Assembly: GCF_009932555.1 (NCBI RefSeq)
Contig: NZ_BLJO01000002.1
Location: forward strand, 83,379 to 147,378
DNA: 64,000 bases
Source: Steroidobacter agaridevorans
Lineage (GTDB): Bacteria; Pseudomonadota; Gammaproteobacteria; Steroidobacterales; Steroidobacteraceae
Direction: 5' to 3'
The notes beneath the pieces were generated by a model. The model saw only the letters and a program-made list of their open reading frames with translations. It was not told where the DNA came from and searched no databases. Position 1 is the stretch's first letter. Each line of letters starts with the position of its first letter. This document shows, one piece after another, positions 8,009-15,904 of this stretch. The translations under genes and the position numbers were made by a program.

Positions 8009-9358
8009 ATGAGCAAGTTGACCAGACGGACAGTCCTGCGAGGTATGGTTGGCGGCGCCGCGGTGAACGTCGCGTTGCCCTTGTTGAACTGCATGCTCAA
8101 CACCAACGGCACCGCGCTCGCCGATGGCAAGCCGATGCCGGTGCGCTTTGGCACCTGGGGTTGGGGCCTGGGCATGAACTCGAGCATCTTCGTGCCGAAG
8201 AAGTACGGCGAGGATTTCGATCTGCCCGAGGAGATCGCGGCGCTCGCGCCGATCAAGAAGCACATCAACCTGATCACCAACACGCAGGCGTTCCGCGACA
8301 ACTATCAGAACCTGTGTCATTACACCGGCTGGGTCATCGCCCGCACCGGCGCTGCGCCGAAGGACACCAAGGACATTCCGGGTGAGACCATCGACGTGAC
8401 GATCGCGAACCAGATCGGCGGTGGCACGCGCTTCAAGTCGCTCACGGCCACGGCCACGGGCGACGTGCGTAACACCTACAGCTACGAGAACAGCAACACG
8501 CCGAACGCCCCGGAGTGGTCGCCGCTGCAGTTCTACACCCGCCTGTTCGGGCCTGACTTCCCGGATCCGAACGCGAAGACCTTCACGCCCGATCCGCGCA
8601 TCATGGTGCGTCGGAGCGTGCTCTCGGGCGTCATGGATCAGACCAAGGGCTTGATGCAGGCCGTGCCGGCCGATGACCGCGCGCGCCTGGATCAGTACTT
8701 CACCGGTCTGCGTCACCTGGAGCAGCAGTTCCAGCAGCGCCTCGAGAAGCCCGAGCCGATCGAAGCCTGCGTGCGTCCGGGTGAGATCACGGTGGATCCT
8801 GCGATGGGTCAGGAAGCCGAAGCGATCGCGATCCGTCACAAGATGATGACGGAGCTCCTGGTGATGGCGCTGGCGTGCGATCAGACGCGCGTCTTCAACA
8901 TGGCCTACACCAACGCGAACTCCTCGACCATCAAGCCGGGCTACGAGAAGCCGCACCACACGACCACGCACGAAGAGCCGGTGGATATGAAGCTCGGCTA
9001 TCAGCCGACTGCTTCGTGGTTCACGCGTCGCGCGATGGAAGGTTGGGCGCACTTCGTGGAGGCGTTCACCAAGGTGAAGGAGGGCAACGGCACGCTGCTC
9101 GATAACGTCTTCATCATGGGCACGACCGACCACGGCTACGCTCGCGTGCACAGCCTGGATCACATTCCGATCTTCACGGCCGGCCGTTGCGGTGGCGCCG
9201 TGCGCACGGGTCTGCACATCGATGGCAAGGGCACCACGGGCTGTCGCATCGGCTACACCGCGCTGAAGCTGATGGGCGTGGACAAGCCGTCGTGGGGCGT
9301 GAACAGCAACAACACCTCGCAGGAGCTCGGTGAGATCCTGGTATCTCGGCTGAGCTGA
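8009..9358 (+). CDS. Tat-exported DUF1552 protein
   Basis: 449 residues. A twin-arginine signal (RRTVLRG, residues 6-12, then a mild hydrophobic stretch to about 30) predicts folded export. The body has DUF1552 features: FGTWGWGLGMN near the N-terminus, HINLITNTQAF, a Ser/Thr-rich section, the ALACDQTRVFNMAYTNANSS block and the HTTTHEEP histidine cluster, then FIMGTTDHGYARVHSLDHIPIFTAGRCGG, recalling alkaline-phosphatase/DUF1501 sulfatase-like folds. Family function is unknown. It is the standard partner of the DUF1592 protein upstream and probably acts with it in the periplasm or at the outer-membrane inner face. Start supported by GGAGAG at 7996-8001. Confidence 0.88.
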   Translation: MSKLTRRTVLRGMVGGAAVNVALPLLNCMLNTNGTALADGKPMPVRFGTWGWGLGMNSSIFVPKKYGEDFDLPEEIAALAPIKKHINLITNTQAFRDNYQNLCHYTGWVIARTGAAPKDTKDIPGETIDVTIANQIGGGTRFKSLTATATGDVRNTYSYENSNTPNAPEWSPLQFYTRLFGPDFPDPNAKTFTPDPRIMVRRSVLSGVMDQTKGLMQAVPADDRARLDQYFTGLRHLEQQFQQRLEKPEPIEACVRPGEITVDPAMGQEAEAIAIRHKMMTELLVMALACDQTRVFNMAYTNANSSTIKPGYEKPHHTTTHEEPVDMKLGYQPTASWFTRRAMEGWAHFVEAFTKVKEGNGTLLDNVFIMGTTDHGYARVHSLDHIPIFTAGRCGGAVRTGLHIDGKGTTGCRIGYTALKLMGVDKPSWGVNSNNTSQELGEILVSRLS

Positions 9359-9375
9359 TTTGCTTCGAGTGAGAG

Positions 9376-9408
9376 GCTCGGCGGCCGACCGATGTCGGCA
9401 GGCCGAGC
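9376..9408 (+). terminator. intercistronic hairpin
   Basis: Two nested stems, 7 bp (9376-9382 with 9402-9408) and 5 bp (9385-9389 with 9394-9398) around a CGAT loop, lie between the DUF1552 gene and the next. No T-run follows; likely an mRNA processing or attenuation element rather than a full stop. Confidence 0.35.
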
Positions 9409-9427
9409 GCCTAGGGGGATGAGTGAG

Positions 9428-10831
9428 ATGAATAGACTTCGATGGTTGTTGTCCGCGGCGCTGCTGGTCGGCGCCGGCGTCAGCCAGACGACGCTGGCGG
9501 CGACGGGTCCGTACTGGCAGTCGAAAGACGCCAAGGACACCGAGTCGTATGTGAAGGTGCCGATGCCTGCGGGCATCCAGGTGATCGAGACCGAGCTCGA
9601 AGGCCCGGTGTTCGCGACCGCCGAGGGCAAGACCCTCTACACCTGGCCGCTCGGCAATCTTCGTAACGGCAACGCGGGCGATCGTCGTAACAGCGGCGTC
9701 TCCACCTGCGATGACACGATCTACAAAGAAACCTCGGGCTACATGAGCCCGTATCCGCCGGGCTTCCTGCTGCCCGAGCTCGAGACTCGCAAGAGCTGCG
9801 AGCAGCTGTGGCCGGCGGTGCTCGCGCCCGCCGATGCGAAGCCGGTCGGCAAGTGGACCGTGGTGAAGCGCAAGAACGGCCAGAGTCAGTGGGCGTTCGA
9901 TGGCTATCCCGTGTACACCTCAAGCCTCGATAAGAAGGCTGGCGATGTGTTCGGCGGCACCAACGCGTTGAGCGGCGGTGCGCAAGGCATCGTGCGTCAA
10001 CCGATCGGACCGCCGCCCGATGTGCCGCCCGAGCTCGATGTGGTTCCGTTTCGCACCGGCCACATGATCACGACGTACAAAGGCTTCTCGGTGTATGCCT
10101 CGGATGCGGACGCACCGGGCAAGTCCAACTGCACGGACAAGTGTCTGTCGGATTGGGATCCGGTAATTGCGCCGCAGACCGCGAAGACCAAGGGTGACTG
10201 GAGCGTGGTCGAGCGCTCGCCCGGCATCAAACAATGGGCCTATCGCGGCCAGCCGCTCTATACCTACGTGCATGAGAAGAAGGCGCGTGCGGTGACGGGC
10301 AGCGACAATCCGGGCTGGCACAACGTGTACACGCAGCGTGCGCTGCCGCCGCCGGCGGACTTCACGGTGCAGGACTCGCGCATCGGTCAGGTGCTCGCGG
10401 ATAAGGATGGCAAGACCATCTATATCTATCAATGCAACGACGATGCGCTGGATCAGCAGACCTGCGATCACCCCGATTCCCCGCAGGTGTATCGCATGGC
10501 CATCTGCGGCAACTTCGATCCGAATGTTTGTAACGCGACGTTTCCCTATGTGAAGGCCTCTCCGGGCGCGAAAGCCGACAGCAGCCTGTGGACGGTCGTC
10601 ACGATCGATCCAAAGACCGGCAAGTGGGCGAAGCCGGGCGATGCCGGCGCGATGCAAGTGTGGGCGTACCGCGGTCGACCCGTGTACACCTATGGCGAGG
10701 ACTTGAAGCCAGGCGATGCCAACGGCGACAACTACGGTGAGTTCAACGGTCAGCGCAATGGCTTCCGGGCGTACTGGGTGCGAGACGATTATCGCAACAA
10801 CAACGTCGGTCGCACGGCGAACGATCGCTAA
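9428..10831 (+). CDS. secreted-repeat (COG4315/PF03640-type) protein
   Basis: 467 residues with a signal peptide (LAATG near residue 25). Three copies of the secreted-repeat module are visible: FATAEGKTLYTWP with ESCEQLWPAVLAP-like cysteine segment and QWAFDGYPVYTS; then YKGFSVYASD with GKSNCTDKCLSDWDPVIAP and KQWAYRGQPLYTY; then LADKDGKTIYIYQCNDD with a variant cysteine region and VWAYRGRPVYTY. Each module pairs a cysteine-bearing W-P loop with a Y-G-x-P-x-Y strand. Single or double copies are common in lipoproteins of unknown function; a triple copy is larger. ATG 9428 was chosen because AGGGGG (9413-9418) is nine bases upstream; 9392 and 9419 are alternatives. Part of the same run as the DUF1592/1552 pair. 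Confidence 0.8.
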   Translation: MNRLRWLLSAALLVGAGVSQTTLAATGPYWQSKDAKDTESYVKVPMPAGIQVIETELEGPVFATAEGKTLYTWPLGNLRNGNAGDRRNSGVSTCDDTIYKETSGYMSPYPPGFLLPELETRKSCEQLWPAVLAPADAKPVGKWTVVKRKNGQSQWAFDGYPVYTSSLDKKAGDVFGGTNALSGGAQGIVRQPIGPPPDVPPELDVVPFRTGHMITTYKGFSVYASDADAPGKSNCTDKCLSDWDPVIAPQTAKTKGDWSVVERSPGIKQWAYRGQPLYTYVHEKKARAVTGSDNPGWHNVYTQRALPPPADFTVQDSRIGQVLADKDGKTIYIYQCNDDALDQQTCDHPDSPQVYRMAICGNFDPNVCNATFPYVKASPGAKADSSLWTVVTIDPKTGKWAKPGDAGAMQVWAYRGRPVYTYGEDLKPGDANGDNYGEFNGQRNGFRAYWVRDDYRNNNVGRTANDR

Positions 10832-10856
10832 CCCTCGGCGACCTCAGGAGCTTCAG

Positions 10857-11960
10857 ATGAAGAGCAATGCAGTTCGAATGATGAGCGTCGCAGGCTCGCT
10901 GCTCGCCGCCTCGGTGACCGTTGCGCTGTCCACTGCGAGCGCGCAGCCCGTGCCGCTGCAGGAAGGCGGCGGTGCGTTGAAGGATCGCCGCATCGGTTAC
11001 GTGATGACCCACAAGTATTGGGCCGTGTACGAGACCGAAGGCGCGAAGACCGAATGTCCGCAAGGCTTCAACGACGGCCCGCGCGAGCAGTTCAAGAAGC
11101 TGTTCGATGATGGCAAGAAGCGCAGCATCGTCGAGGCGCAGTTGAAGCGCGAAGGCGAGCAGTGGCATCCGACGACCGCGCCGGAGTCGTTCGTGTTCAA
11201 AGAAGCCCAGGGCAACACCTCCTATGGCTTGAACCTGGACGGCAAGGTCGGTCCGGAAGATTTCCTGAGTCCCGAAGGCGAGAAGGGTATCGACAATCAG
11301 CTCTATCGCGTGATCGGCTGCATCGGCCATTACCGCACGATGGGCACGATCAATCACTTCGAGAATCTCTTCATGCGCAGCTACGACGACACGCGCATCG
11401 TCATCGAGCTGACCGAAGTCGATAGCCTGAAGAACGATGACGCGGTCGTTGTCACGACCTATCGCGGCAGCGATGGCCTGTTGCAGGATGCCACGGGCGA
11501 GGGCTTCATTCCTGGCGGCACGCAGCGCATCGACATGCGTTGGGGCAAGGAATATGTGAGCAAGCTGAAGGGCAAGATCGTCGATGGCGTGCTCATCACC
11601 GAGCCTGCCGATCGCGTGATGCTGCCGTGGGGTGTCACCTTCGGCACGAGCGGCTATCACGTGTTCCGCGGCTTCGAGCTGAAGTTGAAGCTCGATCCGG
11701 AAGCCGCCGAAGGCTTGATGGCGGGCTTCGTCGATGTGAAGGCGTTCAATCATCATTTGAATACCTCCTGGTCGACGCATCATCACAGCTACGGCCAGCT
11801 CTCCTCGCCCTCGCAGTACAAGGCGATGATGCGCCTGGCGGATGGCTATCCCGATCCGAAAACCGGCAAGAACACGGCCATTTCCTCGGCCGTGAAAGTG
11901 AAGTTCACGCAGGTGTACGTGCAGCAGCCGGAGCAGAAGGAACTGGTGTCGAAGCAGTAA
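10857..11960 (+). CDS. exported protein of unknown function
   Basis: 367 residues with a signal peptide (AVALSTASAQ, about residue 32). I do not recognise the family. Visible features: an acidic block GPEDFLSPEGEKGIDNQ (about 132-148) followed by LYRVIGCIGHYR, a repetitive beta pattern (RIVIELTEVDSL, AVVVTTYRGSDGLL), a TFGTSGYHVFRGFELKLKLD strand pair and a His-rich LNTSWSTHHHSYGQL stretch that might bind metal. The acidic GPEDF/GIDNQLYR pattern is one I loosely associate with proteins encoded beside DUF1592/DUF1552 pairs, but I cannot name it. CAGGAG at 10845-10850 fits the start. Last gene before a strong hairpin. Confidence 0.75.
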   Translation: MKSNAVRMMSVAGSLLAASVTVALSTASAQPVPLQEGGGALKDRRIGYVMTHKYWAVYETEGAKTECPQGFNDGPREQFKKLFDDGKKRSIVEAQLKREGEQWHPTTAPESFVFKEAQGNTSYGLNLDGKVGPEDFLSPEGEKGIDNQLYRVIGCIGHYRTMGTINHFENLFMRSYDDTRIVIELTEVDSLKNDDAVVVTTYRGSDGLLQDATGEGFIPGGTQRIDMRWGKEYVSKLKGKIVDGVLITEPADRVMLPWGVTFGTSGYHVFRGFELKLKLDPEAAEGLMAGFVDVKAFNHHLNTSWSTHHHSYGQLSSPSQYKAMMRLADGYPDPKTGKNTAISSAVKVKFTQVYVQQPEQKELVSKQ

Positions 11961-11964
11961 CAAG

Positions 11965-11998
11965 TGGGTGCGCAGGAATTTTCGGCCCTGCGCACCCA
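11965..11998 (+). terminator. terminator-like hairpin closing the six-gene run
   Basis: A 12-bp perfect stem (TGGGTGCGCAGG at 11965-11976, CCTGCGCACCCA at 11987-11998) with a 10-base loop lies five bases after the stop codon. The tail is T-poor, but this is the strongest hairpin of the region and fits the end of the 1872-11960 unit. Confidence 0.6.
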
Positions 11999-12093
11999 TG
12001 CTTGCCACGATCATGCGTGAAGGCAGGTTCGCGGCGCGAATTTGGCGAAGAAATAACCGCGATGCGCTAGCTAGACTGCCCCAATACAAGTAG

Positions 12094-12107
12094 ACAACGA
12101 ACGTTGT
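12094..12107. promoter_or_regulatory. palindromic operator candidate before bkdA1
   Basis: ACAACG-AA-CGTTGT, a perfect 6-bp inverted repeat, lies 14 bases before the bkdA1 ATG, just ahead of the Shine-Dalgarno AGGGGG. A one-mismatch copy of its CAACGAACGTTGT core occurs at 17806-17818 between the two Lrp-type genes, so it may be a site for one of those regulators (inference). Confidence 0.4.
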
Positions 12108-12120
12108 TTAGGGGGCTGTC

Positions 12121-13398
12121 ATGCTGCATTCAACCCGCCTGGATCGTCAGGCGGTGGCGCTCAGACCGGCGCGCAACGCGCCCCTGACGCTGCGAATTCC
12201 CGAGCCCGCCGCACGTCCTGGCGAGCCGGTCAACTTCAGTAAGCTTCGTTTATCGGCGCCGGGCGCCGTGCGCCGGCCTGCGCTCGATGCCGAGCCGCGA
12301 GCGATGCACGATCTAGCCTACGAGCTGATCCGTGTGCTCGATGAGAACGGCCATGCGGTGGGGCCGTGGGCGCCGGAGATCTCGAGCGCGACACTGATCG
12401 CGGGGCTTCGCAACATGATGCTCACGCGCGTGTTCGATGAGCGCATGTACCGCGCGCAGCGTCAGGGCAAATGTTCCTTTTATGTGAGGAGCACCGGCGA
12501 GGAAGCGGTGGCGGTGGCGCAGGCCGCAGCGCTCGAGAGCACCGACATGCTCTTCGGCAGCTACCGCTCGCAGGGCTTGCTCATCGCGCGCGGCTATCCG
12601 CTCCTGAAGATGATGGGGCAGGTGTATTCCAACGCGCTCGATCCGCTGCTGGGCCGGCAGATGCCGGTGATGTACTCGAGCCGCGAGCACAATTACTTCA
12701 CCATCTCGGGCAACCTCGGCACGCAGTTCATCCAAGCGGTCGGCTGGGCGATGGGCTCGGCGTTGAGCGGCGATACCCGGATCGCTGCGAGCTGGATCGG
12801 CGATGGCACGACGGCGGAAGGCGATTTCCATTACGCGCTGACGTTTGCGTCCGTGTATCGCGCGCCGGTCATTCTCAATGTCGTGAACAATCAGTGGGCG
12901 ATCTCCTCGTTCCAGGGCATCGCAGGCGGCGATGAAGCGCCATTCGCGGCGCGCGCCGTGGGCTATGGGCTGCCGGCGCTGCGCGTCGACGGCAACGATT
13001 TCCTCGCGGTGTATGCGGCGACGAAGTGGGCCGCGCAGCGCGCTCGCTCCAATCATGGCGCGACGCTGATCGAGCTCTTCACGTATCGCGCCGAAGCGCA
13101 CTCGACGAGCGATGATCCAAGTCGCTATCGCCCGGCCGATGAAGGTGCGAAGTGGCCGCTGGGTGATCCCATTGCGCGCTTGAAACAGCACCTGATCGCC
13201 CGTGGCGAGTGGAGCGAGCAGAAGCATGCGTCGCTGCAAGAGGAAGTGACGGCGGAAGTGCGCAATCTGCAGAAGGAAGCGGAGGCCAGGGGTGTGCATG
13301 GAAACAACCACACCGCGAGCCCCAAGACGATGTTCGAAGGCGTGTTCAAGGAGCCCGATCCGCGGCTGCTGAAGCAGCGCCAGGAGGCGGGATTCTAG
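12121..13398 (+). CDS. bkdA1: branched-chain 2-oxoacid dehydrogenase E1 alpha subunit
   Basis: 425 residues. This is the thiamine-diphosphate subunit that decarboxylates 2-oxo acids from valine, leucine and isoleucine. The thiamine-binding motif is GDGTTAEGDFHYAL starting at residue 227 and ending NN at 256-257. The N-terminal PLTLRIPEPAARPG...NFSKLRL segment matches the pseudomonad BkdA1 leader from memory, distinguishing it from pyruvate dehydrogenase E1 alpha. HSTSDDPSRYR is the phosphorylation-loop equivalent. AGGGGG precedes the ATG. First gene of bkdA1-bkdA2-bkdB-lpdV, all with gaps of only a few bases. Confidence 0.95.
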   Translation: MLHSTRLDRQAVALRPARNAPLTLRIPEPAARPGEPVNFSKLRLSAPGAVRRPALDAEPRAMHDLAYELIRVLDENGHAVGPWAPEISSATLIAGLRNMMLTRVFDERMYRAQRQGKCSFYVRSTGEEAVAVAQAAALESTDMLFGSYRSQGLLIARGYPLLKMMGQVYSNALDPLLGRQMPVMYSSREHNYFTISGNLGTQFIQAVGWAMGSALSGDTRIAASWIGDGTTAEGDFHYALTFASVYRAPVILNVVNNQWAISSFQGIAGGDEAPFAARAVGYGLPALRVDGNDFLAVYAATKWAAQRARSNHGATLIELFTYRAEAHSTSDDPSRYRPADEGAKWPLGDPIARLKQHLIARGEWSEQKHASLQEEVTAEVRNLQKEAEARGVHGNNHTASPKTMFEGVFKEPDPRLLKQRQEAGF

Positions 13399-13401
13399 AT
13401 C

Positions 13402-14415
13402 ATGGCGACGATGAACATGATTCAGGCCCTGAACTCGGCCATGTCCACCATGATGGCTCGCGATCCGAGCGTCGTGGTGTTCGGCGAGGACGTGGGCTAC
13501 TTCGGCGGCGTGTTTCGCGCCACCGATGGATTGCAAAAGAAATATGGCGCGCACCGTTGTTTCGATACCCCGATCGCCGAAGGCGGCATCGTCGGTGCGG
13601 CCATCGGCATGGGGGCTTATGGCATGCGCCCGGTGGTGGAGATCCAGTTCGCGGATTACATCTACCCGGCGTTCGATCAGCTGACATCGGAGGCGGCGCG
13701 CATTCGTTATCGCTCCGCGGGCGACTTCAACGTGCCGATCGTCGTGCGCACGCCGTACGGCGGCGGCATCTTCGGTGGACAGACGCACAGTCAAAGTCCC
13801 GAGGGGCTGTTCACGCACGTCGTGGGCTTGAAGGTCGTGATTCCTTCGACGCCTTACGATGCAAAAGGCCTGCTGATCAGCTCGATCGAAGATGACGATC
13901 CGGTGATTTTCCTGGAGCCCAAGCGGCTCTACACCGGCCCGTTCGACGGTCGTCACGATGTGGCGGTGAAGCCCTGGTCGGTGCATCCGGCCTCGGAGGT
14001 GCCCGAGGACTACTACCGCGTGCCGCTGGGTAAGGCATCGATCGTGCGTCCGGGCGAGGATGTCACCATCCTCTCGTACGGAACGATGGTGCACGTGGCG
14101 CTCGCCGCCGCGCAGGAAAGTGGCGTCGATGCGGAGGTCATCGACCTGCGCAGCCTGATTCCGCTCGATCTCGAGACCATCATGGCGTCGGTCAACAAGA
14201 CCGGCCGCTGCATCGTCGTGCACGAGGCGACGAAAACGAGTGGCTTCGGGGCGGAGCTTGCGGCGTTAGTTCAGCGCGAATGTTTCTATCAGTTGGAGTC
14301 GCCGGTGGAGCGGGTCACGGGTTGGGATATTCCTTATCCGCACGCGTTCGAGTGGCAGTACTTCCCGGGCCCGACGCGCGTCGCCGCGGCGATGCGCCAG
14401 GCGATGGAGGCATAA
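13402..14415 (+). CDS. bkdA2: branched-chain 2-oxoacid dehydrogenase E1 beta subunit
   Basis: 337 residues. It completes the E1 heterotetramer with BkdA1. Motifs: VVVFGEDVGYFGGVFRAT near the N-terminus, FDTPIAEGGIVGAAIGMGAYGMRPVVEIQFADYIYPAFDQ (the E1 beta core that contacts thiamine), then TPYGGGIFGGQTHSQSPE and the transketolase C-terminal domain with VIDLRSLIPLD and GWDIPYP. Length is normal. It starts three bases after the bkdA1 stop, with AGGAGG inside the end of bkdA1 at 13382-13387, so translation is probably coupled. Confidence 0.95.
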   Translation: MATMNMIQALNSAMSTMMARDPSVVVFGEDVGYFGGVFRATDGLQKKYGAHRCFDTPIAEGGIVGAAIGMGAYGMRPVVEIQFADYIYPAFDQLTSEAARIRYRSAGDFNVPIVVRTPYGGGIFGGQTHSQSPEGLFTHVVGLKVVIPSTPYDAKGLLISSIEDDDPVIFLEPKRLYTGPFDGRHDVAVKPWSVHPASEVPEDYYRVPLGKASIVRPGEDVTILSYGTMVHVALAAAQESGVDAEVIDLRSLIPLDLETIMASVNKTGRCIVVHEATKTSGFGAELAALVQRECFYQLESPVERVTGWDIPYPHAFEWQYFPGPTRVAAAMRQAMEA

Positions 14416-14418
14416 CGC

Positions 14419-15900
14419 ATGGGACAGTACAGCTTCAAACTGCCCGATGTGGGTGAAGGCACGGCCGAGGCGGAGATCGCCGAGTGGCGCGTGAAGGTCG
14501 GTGATCGCGTCGAAGAGGACCAGCCGCTGGTCGACATGATGACCGACAAGGCGACGGTTGAATTGACCTCGCCGGTCGCAGGCATCGTGCAGAGCATTGC
14601 CGGCAAGGCGGGCGAGAAGGCCGCTGTCGGGTCGGTGCTGGTCGTGCTGGAGACCGCCGGCGGCGCCTCGGCCGATCAACACAAACAAACAGCAGCCGTT
14701 GAGCAACCGGTCGCGGTTGCAGCCCAAGCAGCTTCCGAGCAGCGTCGCACCGGAACAGGCCCGCTCACGCTGGCCTCCGGCGCCGCGCATGCGCTAGCGC
14801 GCAGCGCGGACTCGGGTTCGGGCGCGAGCTCGGGCGCAGGTGTATCTGCTGGCTCAACTCGCAGCGCGAGCCGCAGCGCTGACTCAGGAGTTAGGGCAGC
14901 CGCAGGCGCAAGCCGCAGCGGCGATGCATCGGCGTACGCCGTCTCAGGCTTCAGCCGCGCTCACGACGCCGGCACTCAGCCGCGTCGGGGCGAGCGTCCG
15001 GCGGCATCGCCGGCCGTGCGTCGACGTGCGGAGGAACTCGGCATCAAGCTGCAGTTCGTGCGTGGCACCGGCCCCACGGGGCGCATCCTCCACGCCGATC
15101 TCGACGCCTACCTCGCAGAAGAAGGCACCAGCGGCCCCTCACGGATCGGACATGCCGAGCCTGCTCAAAGCGGCGGCAATCATTATCTCTACACGAAGCT
15201 CGCAGGCGGCGAGGACATCCCCGTCATCGGCCTGCGCCGGCAGATCGCCGAGCGCATGCAGGCGGCGAAACGTCACATTCCTCATTTCACCTATGTGGAA
15301 GAAGTCGATGTGACCGAGCTCGAAGAGCTCCGCGCTCACTTGAACGCGACCCGCGCGAAAGATCAGCCGAAGCTGACCTTGCTGCCGTTTCTCATGCGTG
15401 CACTCGTCCGGGTGCTGCGTGAGTTCCCGCAGATGAACGCCACCTACGACGATGAAGCCGGCGTGATCCACCGTAGCGCGCCCGTGCACATCGGCATGGC
15501 CGTGCAAACCACGCGGGGTCTGCTGGTCGCTGTGATCAAGCACGCCGAATCCCGTGACCTCTGGGACTGCGCCACTGAAGTGGGGCAGCTCGCAACCGTC
15601 ACTCGCGACGGCAAGGCCTCGCGCGAGCAGCTGACGGGCTCGACCATCACGATCACAAGCCTGGGTCCCTTGGGCGGTGTCTCCGCGACGCCTGTGATCA
15701 ATCGTCCCGAGGTCGCGATCATCGGACCGAACAAGATCGTCGAGCGCCCGGTGGTGCGCGACGGGCAGATCGTGATTCGCAAGATGATGAATCTGTCCTC
15801 CTCGTTCGACCATCGGGTCATCGACGGCGCCGAAGCCGCCGAGTTCATTCAACGCCTGCGCGCGGTGCTCGAGCAGCCCGCCACCATTTTCGTTCGGTGA
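14419..15900 (+). CDS. bkdB: branched-chain 2-oxoacid dehydrogenase E2 (dihydrolipoyl acyltransferase)
   Basis: 493 residues. It forms the acyltransferase core of the complex and transfers the acyl group from lipoate to CoA. One lipoyl domain lies at 1-80 with the lipoylated lysine in MMTDKATVEL (K44). The E1/E3-binding domain is at about 195-235 (ASPAVRRRAEELGI...GTGPTGRILHADLDAYL). The catalytic domain follows, ending with SSSFDHRVIDGAEAAEF (HxxxDG). The linker at about 112-195 is long and of low complexity, rich in Ser, Ala, Gly and Arg (repeated SADSG, SASRSAD elements) rather than the usual Ala-Pro linker. It starts three bases after the bkdA2 stop. Confidence 0.95.
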   Translation: MGQYSFKLPDVGEGTAEAEIAEWRVKVGDRVEEDQPLVDMMTDKATVELTSPVAGIVQSIAGKAGEKAAVGSVLVVLETAGGASADQHKQTAAVEQPVAVAAQAASEQRRTGTGPLTLASGAAHALARSADSGSGASSGAGVSAGSTRSASRSADSGVRAAAGASRSGDASAYAVSGFSRAHDAGTQPRRGERPAASPAVRRRAEELGIKLQFVRGTGPTGRILHADLDAYLAEEGTSGPSRIGHAEPAQSGGNHYLYTKLAGGEDIPVIGLRRQIAERMQAAKRHIPHFTYVEEVDVTELEELRAHLNATRAKDQPKLTLLPFLMRALVRVLREFPQMNATYDDEAGVIHRSAPVHIGMAVQTTRGLLVAVIKHAESRDLWDCATEVGQLATVTRDGKASREQLTGSTITITSLGPLGGVSATPVINRPEVAIIGPNKIVERPVVRDGQIVIRKMMNLSSSFDHRVIDGAEAAEFIQRLRAVLEQPATIFVR

Positions 15901-15904
15901 TCCC

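Noticed and set aside
12313-14223. Long minus-strand open frame (about 636 codons) opposite bkdA1/bkdA2
   Set aside because: Spans two adjacent certain genes on the other strand and has no domain signal.
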